In this document: positions 58,834 to 64,000 of the stretch, piece by piece
Position numbering within the stretch: the stretch's first letter is position 1
Layout: every line of letters starts with the position of its first letter
From: GCA-020356105 sp964347475
GTDB lineage: Bacteria > Pseudomonadota > Alphaproteobacteria > UBA8366 > JADFVY01
Direction of reading: 5' to 3'
Assembly (NCBI GenBank): GCA_964347475.1
Contig: CAYFYY010000013.1
Location: 1-64,000 of the forward strand
Length of the DNA stretch: 64,000 nucleotides
Translations under genes and position numbers: made by a program
Notes under the pieces: generated by a model
The model's database searches: none
Seen by the model: the letters and a program-made list of their open reading frames with translations, nothing else
Told to the model about the DNA's origin: nothing

Positions 58834-61683
58834 CTACATCGGCGGCGGGCCGAATAGCTGCACCGTCCCAACGATATCGTCCGGCGCGACGATCAGCGGA
58901 TGCGTTTCGTTGAACAGCCATTCCTCGACCATGTTGCCGTAGAACGGGCTGCCGAGGACGCCGCTGACGCCGCCGGGAAGGCTGGTCATGGCCCGCACTC
59001 GGTCTGCCGTGACCCTGGCGGCATAACGCCGGCTCGGCCCGAATGCGAACATGAAGCCGTTGCTGTCCGCCGCGCGCACGTCGTGGCCGGCGGAATCGAC
59101 CGTCTCGAACCCGCCGTCCGCAGGAAAGCCCGGGAGCGCCTCGCCGAGCGGCGAGAAGCCCGGCGGCGGCAGGTTGAACACGGGCGCCGCCTCGCTCAGG
59201 ACGTGCCGCAGGACGATGCGGTGCAGCCGGCCCCACCGGTAGTCGTCCTGCGCGGTCGAGCGGCCGAACGCGGCCGCGAACGCCTCCGACGCCAACAGGT
59301 CGAGCGCGTCGGACAGGCTCTGCAGCAGCACGATATCGCGCCGCGCCGCGGCGTCCGCGACACCGTCCACGTGGAAGAAGTCGACCCCCGAGGCCCCGAT
59401 CCCCTGGCTGATATCGAAACCGTCGAGCAGGTGCCGCAGGGCGGTGAGCTCTTCCTCGCGGGCGTTCGGCTTCGGCATTTCGTCAAGGCCGAGGGCCGCG
59501 AGCACCGGGCCGACGGCGAATCGGTCGAGCGTCGCGTCGAGCGTGTTGACGATCATCCGGCCGCGCCACACCGCGTAGATCGTGGCGGCAACGCTGGCCG
59601 CGATGTCATCGCCATTCGGGTCGGCATCGAAGCCCAGCGCAATCCCCGTCGGGGTGGTGAAATCCCACTGCCGCAAACGGCCCGCTGCCTCCGCGATGCG
59701 GGAGTCGGCGGCAAGTGCGGCGAGGGTCGGCGGGCTGTCGCCCCGCCGGGCGTTGTCGAAGGCGCGCAGGAGGTGCGGCACCAGGGCCTCCGCGTCGCCG
59801 AGCACCGTATCGGCCTGGAACCGCATCATGTCGCCGAACGAGACGCGGCGATCGCCGCTACCGAGCGACCGCTCGAACAGCCGTGAGAGCCGTCCGGCAC
59901 GGAGCGAGAAGTCGTACCCGCCCCAGGTCAGGTAGTAGAGCCCGGCGCCGCTCGGGCGAAGCTGGTTCAGCGAATTGTTGTCGAGCGTGTTGCCGACCGG
60001 GGCATTGTTGGCGTTGAGGATGAATCCGGACGACGGGTTCACGACCTGCGGCATCTCCTCGAACGGCAGGATCGCGAACGGCGTGGCCTGGTCGGGCGCC
60101 GGGGTCGGGTCGGGGATCCACTCGTTGTCGCGCAGGCCGCTGCCGTCGCGGATCAGGAAGGGCGGCACGCCGTCGACCGAGAAGGTCTGCAGGTCGGCGC
60201 GCAGCGGGACCTCGCCGGTGGTGAAATAGGCGATGTTGCCCGCAACGTCCGCATAGACGAAGCTCTGCGAGGCGAAGTCGATGAAGCGCATCGCCTCGGC
60301 GAATTCTGCCGGGCTCCGCGCGTGGTTGGTGCGCCAGACGCCTTCCAGGTCGCGCGTCGGCCCGAACCCGACGGACTGGATGCTGAGCGCCGTCAACGTC
60401 CCGGTCTGCGGGTTGAAGGCCGGCGCCGTGACGAGCGGCCCGTTGTTGCGCCGCGGCACGATCAGCACCGCAGGGGGCAGGCCCGGCGAGCCGGTCACGT
60501 CGACCACCTGCCCGCCGATATTGGCCCGGTAGGACTGCGGCAACGGCACGATCGGCTCCCGCACACCGTTGTGGACGGTGCTGAGCCCGCTCGGCGACGC
60601 AAGATCCGGGACGATCACCTCGGCGAACACGTCGGTATGGTCGTAGCGGGCGTTGGTGATGCCCCACGAGATATGCCGGTTGTGGCCGAAGACGATGAAC
60701 GGCGCCCCGGCGACGTCGTCGCCAATGACATCCGTCTCGGGCGTGCTCAGATGCGTCTGGTGCCACAGGGCGGGATTGCCGAGCGGCTGGTGGACGTCGT
60801 TGCCGAGCATGGCGCGGCCGTTCGCGGTGCGGGTTCCGCTCACCGCCCACTGGTTGGATCCGGTGGGCCCGCCGCGTCGGCCCGGCATGCCGTGCGCCTT
60901 GCGCACGCGCTTCAGGTAGGCGCCGGCCTGTGCGAGCGTCGGCGTGTCGAGATGGGATGCGGTCCCGGGCGCGGCGGTCGAGTGTGTTGTGGCCGTGCTG
61001 GCTGCGACGGCCGGCAGCACCACCACCGGATCGAACGGCGCCTCGCGGAACACGTCCTCGAAGAACAGCGCCGCGCCGTCGAACGTTTCGGTCCCGAGGG
61101 CGGCATTGCGTGCCTCCGCCGATCCGACATAGGCCTGCAGGGCAAGAGTCAGAGCGATTTCCTTGCCGGGATCGAAGGACGTGGCGAAACCGATCGCCTT
61201 GACCACCGAGGAGCTGTCGAGCGGCGTCCACGGATCGACATGGTCGAGCCCGAGGACGGCGTATTCGGGCGGCAGGGCGGGCGCCGCCGCCAGGAAGGCG
61301 TTCACGCCTTCGCTGTACGCTTCGAGGGCGTCCGTGACCGGCTGCGGAAAGGCCGCGAGCGACAGTTCCGCGGCCCGCCCGAGGCCGATTGTGCGCGCCT
61401 GCACGTCCCCCGGCAGGGCCGCGGGCCCCAGCAATTCGGCCAGTGTCCCGTTCACCGACCGCCGTGTCACATCCATCTGGAACAGGCGGTCCTCGGCGTG
61501 GACCCAGCCCTGGAGGAAATAGAGATCGTGCTCGTTCCGCGCGAAGATGTGCGGAATGCCGTTGGCCTCGCGGACGACCTGCGCCGGCGCCTGCAGCGAC
61601 GGGTGGTGGATCGTCTCCGCGGCCACCGCCTGCCCGGCCAGCCCGATCAGGATCAGTGAAATCGGCAAGAATAGAGTCTTCAT
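58834..61683 (-). CDS. Penicillin acylase-family N-terminal nucleophile hydrolase
   Basis: A 949-residue exported amidohydrolase precursor. A signal peptide (FLPISLILIGLAGQAVA, cleavage near residue 22) is followed by the alpha chain with GIPHIFARNEHDLYFLQGW. Autocleavage is expected before Ser276 in RRGGPTGSNQWAVSG, which becomes the beta-chain nucleophile; GNDVHQPLGNPALWHQTH and FGHNRHISWGITNARYDHTD follow, as in this family. At about 950 residues it is longer than penicillin G acylase (about 850) and nearer to long acylases that act on N-acyl compounds. Substrates may include acyl-homoserine lactones or N-acyl amino acids; this is not determinable here. GGAGG precedes the ATG. It is convergent with the dehydrogenase-like gene. 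Confidence 0.9.
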   Translation of the reverse strand: MKTLFLPISLILIGLAGQAVAAETIHHPSLQAPAQVVREANGIPHIFARNEHDLYFLQGWVHAEDRLFQMDVTRRSVNGTLAELLGPAALPGDVQARTIGLGRAAELSLAAFPQPVTDALEAYSEGVNAFLAAAPALPPEYAVLGLDHVDPWTPLDSSSVVKAIGFATSFDPGKEIALTLALQAYVGSAEARNAALGTETFDGAALFFEDVFREAPFDPVVVLPAVAASTATTHSTAAPGTASHLDTPTLAQAGAYLKRVRKAHGMPGRRGGPTGSNQWAVSGTRTANGRAMLGNDVHQPLGNPALWHQTHLSTPETDVIGDDVAGAPFIVFGHNRHISWGITNARYDHTDVFAEVIVPDLASPSGLSTVHNGVREPIVPLPQSYRANIGGQVVDVTGSPGLPPAVLIVPRRNNGPLVTAPAFNPQTGTLTALSIQSVGFGPTRDLEGVWRTNHARSPAEFAEAMRFIDFASQSFVYADVAGNIAYFTTGEVPLRADLQTFSVDGVPPFLIRDGSGLRDNEWIPDPTPAPDQATPFAILPFEEMPQVVNPSSGFILNANNAPVGNTLDNNSLNQLRPSGAGLYYLTWGGYDFSLRAGRLSRLFERSLGSGDRRVSFGDMMRFQADTVLGDAEALVPHLLRAFDNARRGDSPPTLAALAADSRIAEAAGRLRQWDFTTPTGIALGFDADPNGDDIAASVAATIYAVWRGRMIVNTLDATLDRFAVGPVLAALGLDEMPKPNAREEELTALRHLLDGFDISQGIGASGVDFFHVDGVADAAARRDIVLLQSLSDALDLLASEAFAAAFGRSTAQDDYRWGRLHRIVLRHVLSEAAPVFNLPPPGFSPLGEALPGFPADGGFETVDSAGHDVRAADSNGFMFAFGPSRRYAARVTADRVRAMTSLPGGVSGVLGSPFYGNMVEEWLFNETHPLIVAPDDIVGTVQLFGPPPM

Positions 61684-62134
61684 TGAACGTCCTCCCATAT
61701 GCACAGCGTCACGGCCCCGTCCGTGCCGCCCGACCGTGCTTTTGGTGGTTCACCCCTCTCTCGGAGACGGCCGGCCTTGCGCGCCTGTGGCGCGTCGCAA
61801 TGCGGTCCGGCCGGTCCATCATCCGAATACTGCGATGCATGGCGTACTGTAATACACAGCGGCCAGGGAAATGCAAAACGCCTCGGATTGCCATCTCGGC
61901 CAAATTCACGGAAATTCTTCGGACCTGCCCCCTGCGATTGCCGCAGCTATGGCATGGCGGGCCGGTTTCCGGTATTTTGCCGTCCCGCAAGGGGCCGCGT
62001 TGCGACATACGCAGGCTCAACCTGCGGGGCCGATATCTGCGCGGACGTGGCGCATCGCGGGTTTCGCCCGCAGCGTCGCCAAGCCGCCCCGGGGGACTGG
62101 GAAAAACCGCACGGTATCTGGAGGGGTAAACACG
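61684..62134. other. 451-bp divergent promoter region
   Basis: This gap lies between the divergent acylase and ThDP-enzyme genes. The frame upstream of the ThDP enzyme is open to about 61871, but the extra residues have no family support and the codon pattern is not that of the neighbours. I could not identify a convincing promoter. GTACTGTAATAC near 61848 is the only short symmetric element noticed. Confidence 0.5.
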
Positions 62135-63751
62135 ATGGCCACCGCAGCGCAGCTGATCGCAAGGCGGCTCGCCGAGGCCGGCTGCCGGCACGTGTTCGGG
62201 GTGCCCGGCGGCGAGGTGCTGACGCTGATGGAGGCGCTGCGCGCAGAGGGCATCGCGTTCATCCTCGCCAAGCATGAGAACAACGCCGGCTTCATGGCCG
62301 AGGGCGCGTGGCACGCGACCGGCGCGCCGCCGGTGCTGCTGACGACGATCGGCCCGGGCGTCGCCAACGCGGTCAACGTCGCCGGCAACGCGCTCCTGGA
62401 CCGGGTGCCGCTGATCTTCATCTCCGGCGCCGTCGATACGCAGGAGCGGCAGACCTACACGCACCAGGTCGTGGACCACGGCGCCCTGCTGCGGCCCGTC
62501 GTCAAGGCCAGCTTCGAGGTCGTGCCCGGCGCCGCCGACGTGATCGTCGACAAGGCGGTGTCGATCGCCATGGATCCGCCGCTGGGCCCGGTGCACATCG
62601 ACCTGCCGGTCGGCGTCGCGGCGCAGGAGGAGCCGGCGGCGCCGCTGATCCGGCGCCCCACGCCGATCCCCTCGCAGCCGGCCGGCAGCGAGGAGCTGGT
62701 CTCGGCCCGCCACCTGCTGTCCGGGGCCGAGCGGCCGCTCATCATCGCCGGCGTCGAGGCGCTGGAATCGCGCGATGCGCCGGACATGCTCACGGCGCTG
62801 GCGCTCGATTTCTCGATCCCGGTGATCACCACCTACAAGGCCAAGGGCGTGTACCCGGAGGACGACTTCCTGTCGCTCGGCGCGGCCGGCCTGTCGCCGA
62901 TCGCCGACAAGCTGCTGATGCCGCTGATCGAGAAGAGCGACCTGCTCTTGCTGGTCGGCTACGACCCGGTCGAGATGCGGCACGCCTGGACGGCGCCGTG
63001 GGACGCGACGGAGAAGCCGGTGATCGAGTTCACCGCCGCCCCCAACACCCATTACGTCCACATGGCCAATGTCAGCTTTATCGGCGACATCGGCGCAAGC
63101 CTGAAGACGCTGGCGCTGCGGCTGACCCCGAACCCCGACTCCTGGCCGGACGGTGAGCCGGCGCAGGTCCGCCAGGCGCTCGCCGAGGCCTTTCGCGCCG
63201 ACGAGGACTGGGGTCCGGCGGCGATCGCCGACGAGGTGCGCAAGGCGCTGCCGGACGACGCCATCGCCTGCGTCGACAGCGGCGCGCACCGGATCCTGTT
63301 GAGCCAGGTCTGGCGCTGCGCGAAGCCGCGCACGCTCCTGCAGTCGACCGGGTTCGCGACCATGGGCTGCGCCCTGCCGCTCGCCATCGGCGCCGCGCTG
63401 GCGGCGCCCGCCCGCGCCGTCGTTTCGATCACCGGCGATGCCGGGCTCGAGATGGTGCTCGGCGAGCTCGCGACCCTGCGCGACCGCAAGCTGCCGGTGG
63501 TGGTCGTCGTCTATGTCGACGAGTCGCTGGCGCTGATCGAGAAGAAGCAGCGCGAGGCCGGCCTGCCCAATGTCGGCGTCGATTTCGAGGGCACCGACTG
63601 GGTCGCGCTGGCCAGGGCCATGGGCGGGCGCGGCGTTGCGGTGCAGGACCGCAAGGCGCTGGGCGCCGCCGTCAAGAAGGGGCTCGCGGCGGACACGTTT
63701 ACCATCGTCGCCGCGAAGATCCCGCGCAAGGCCTATGACGGGCGGCTCTGA
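62135..63751 (+). CDS. ThDP-dependent enzyme, acetolactate synthase large subunit-like
   Basis: A 538-residue thiamine diphosphate enzyme with the three-domain layout of the acetohydroxyacid synthase family: the N-terminal Pyr domain with VFGVPGGEVLTLMEALR and the catalytic Glu in LAKHENNAGFMAEGAWHATG, a central domain with RPLIIAGVEAL, and the C-terminal PP domain. The cofactor-Mg motif is degenerate: GDAGLEMVLGELATL then YVDESLALIEKKQ, where the usual GDG and NN are GDA and VD. Function could be acetolactate synthesis or another 2-oxo-acid reaction; no small subunit gene is near. GAGGGG lies ahead of the ATG. The preceding intergenic sequence is divergent from the acylase gene. Confidence 0.82.
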   Translation: MATAAQLIARRLAEAGCRHVFGVPGGEVLTLMEALRAEGIAFILAKHENNAGFMAEGAWHATGAPPVLLTTIGPGVANAVNVAGNALLDRVPLIFISGAVDTQERQTYTHQVVDHGALLRPVVKASFEVVPGAADVIVDKAVSIAMDPPLGPVHIDLPVGVAAQEEPAAPLIRRPTPIPSQPAGSEELVSARHLLSGAERPLIIAGVEALESRDAPDMLTALALDFSIPVITTYKAKGVYPEDDFLSLGAAGLSPIADKLLMPLIEKSDLLLLVGYDPVEMRHAWTAPWDATEKPVIEFTAAPNTHYVHMANVSFIGDIGASLKTLALRLTPNPDSWPDGEPAQVRQALAEAFRADEDWGPAAIADEVRKALPDDAIACVDSGAHRILLSQVWRCAKPRTLLQSTGFATMGCALPLAIGAALAAPARAVVSITGDAGLEMVLGELATLRDRKLPVVVVVYVDESLALIEKKQREAGLPNVGVDFEGTDWVALARAMGGRGVAVQDRKALGAAVKKGLAADTFTIVAAKIPRKAYDGRL

Positions 63752-63808
63752 CGCCCTATATCTGGCCCAGTCATGCTTCGATACCCCCATTCGGGGTGCC
63801 TTGGGAGC

Positions 63809-63960
63809 GAGACCTTTGCACGGAAAAGGACTTCGTCATCGCGAGGCTGCGGAGCAGCCGTGGCGATCCAGAAAAACGCTCGCCGACACGGCATGCTGGA
63901 TTGCCGCGTCGGCCTTCGGCCTCCTCGCAATGACGACGTTGTGTTTCGTGCAAAGGTCTC
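63809..63960. repeat. Nested palindromic intergenic repeat
   Basis: Outer arms GAGACCTTTGCACG (63809-63822) and CGTGCAAAGGTCTC (63947-63960) are perfectly complementary. Inside is a second palindrome from CGTCATCGCGAGG (63834) to CCTCGCAATGACG (ending 63935), containing the small hairpins GGCTGCGGAGCAGCC and GGCCTTCGGCC. The CGTCATTGCGAGG-type core resembles dispersed repeats seen in many alphaproteobacterial genomes. No gene is present between the ThDP enzyme stop and the window end. Confidence 0.75.
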
Positions 63961-63981
63961 CGGCGTGAGGCTCCAAGGCGG

Positions 63982-64000
63982 GTGTCCTCATCCTGCGGAG
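63982..64000. repeat. Partial copy of the CCTCAT-type intergenic repeat at the window edge
   Basis: GTGTCCTCATCCTGCGGAG at the very end resembles one arm of the repeat found after uvrB (CTGTCCTCATGCTGAGGAGG read on the minus strand there). It is cut by the window edge, so the match cannot be extended. Confidence 0.4.

Noticed and set aside
61871..62134. N-terminal extension of the ThDP enzyme
   Set aside because: Another 88 residues without family support; the ATG preceded by GAGGGG starts at the usual position.
61709..63790. Minus-strand open frame of 693 codons opposite the ThDP enzyme
   Set aside because: Antisense shadow of a recognised enzyme; composition and lack of motifs argue against coding.

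Overview
The window is a GC-rich, densely coding chromosomal segment from an alphaproteobacterium. The gene order uvrC-pgsA-moa genes, the lgt-midA-pgeF trio, separate (unfused) Rieske, cytochrome b and cytochrome c1 genes, a phasin with a TetR-like neighbour, and the ilvE-MarR-OmpR-EnvZ block all suggest Rhodospirillales or a close order. That placement is inferred from gene content, not from a database search. I found no rRNA, tRNA, CRISPR array, prophage or insertion sequence.

Layout. 1-7.1 kb: the 3' part of uvrB, a palindromic intergenic repeat, a KefB/C-type antiporter, then a tightly overlapping operon of two DUF1538 membrane proteins, a PII-like protein, a CBS-domain protein and an SDR. 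7.1-15 kb: uvrC-pgsA-mobB-moeA-moaD-moaE (DNA repair, phospholipid and molybdopterin synthesis), then a VTT-like membrane protein and a SulP anion transporter. 15-22.8 kb: ilvE, a MarR regulator, an OmpR/EnvZ-type two-component pair, csaA, a phasin under a strong promoter, a TetR-like regulator, a YbaK-type deacylase, proC, a YbjN protein and ubiK. 23-31.5 kb: lgt-midA-pgeF, an M24-fold protein lacking its metal ligands, prs-rplY-pth-ychF and a dienelactone hydrolase. 31.5-41.1 kb: a VOC protein and mtnP, the bc1 complex (petABC), trmL-hemF, two secreted paralogues, and cca-Nudix-DUF1285. 41.1-48 kb: a MoxR-DUF58-DUF4159-amidotransferase-like membrane cluster.

48-64 kb is the more accessory part. 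It holds two copies of a porin-plus-tiny-lipoprotein module, a cytochrome P460, a LysR regulator divergent from a quinone/electrophile-stress set (wrbA, glutathionyl-hydroquinone reductase-like GST, pirin, DoxX, DODA-type dioxygenase), a lipoprotein, an acyl-CoA dehydrogenase-fold protein whose catalytic base is replaced by Gly (likely a desulfinase-type enzyme), a penicillin acylase-family hydrolase and a ThDP-dependent acetolactate-synthase-like enzyme. The window ends in a nested palindromic intergenic repeat.

Most genes are housekeeping and well recognised. The parts most worth following are the DUF1538/PII-like/CBS operon, the duplicated porin-microlipoprotein module, the desulfinase-like protein, the metal-less M24 protein, the exact 8-bp inverted repeat between lysR and wrbA, and the phasin promoter region. 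Coordinates for starts follow ribosome binding sites, overlaps and family length where these could be read.
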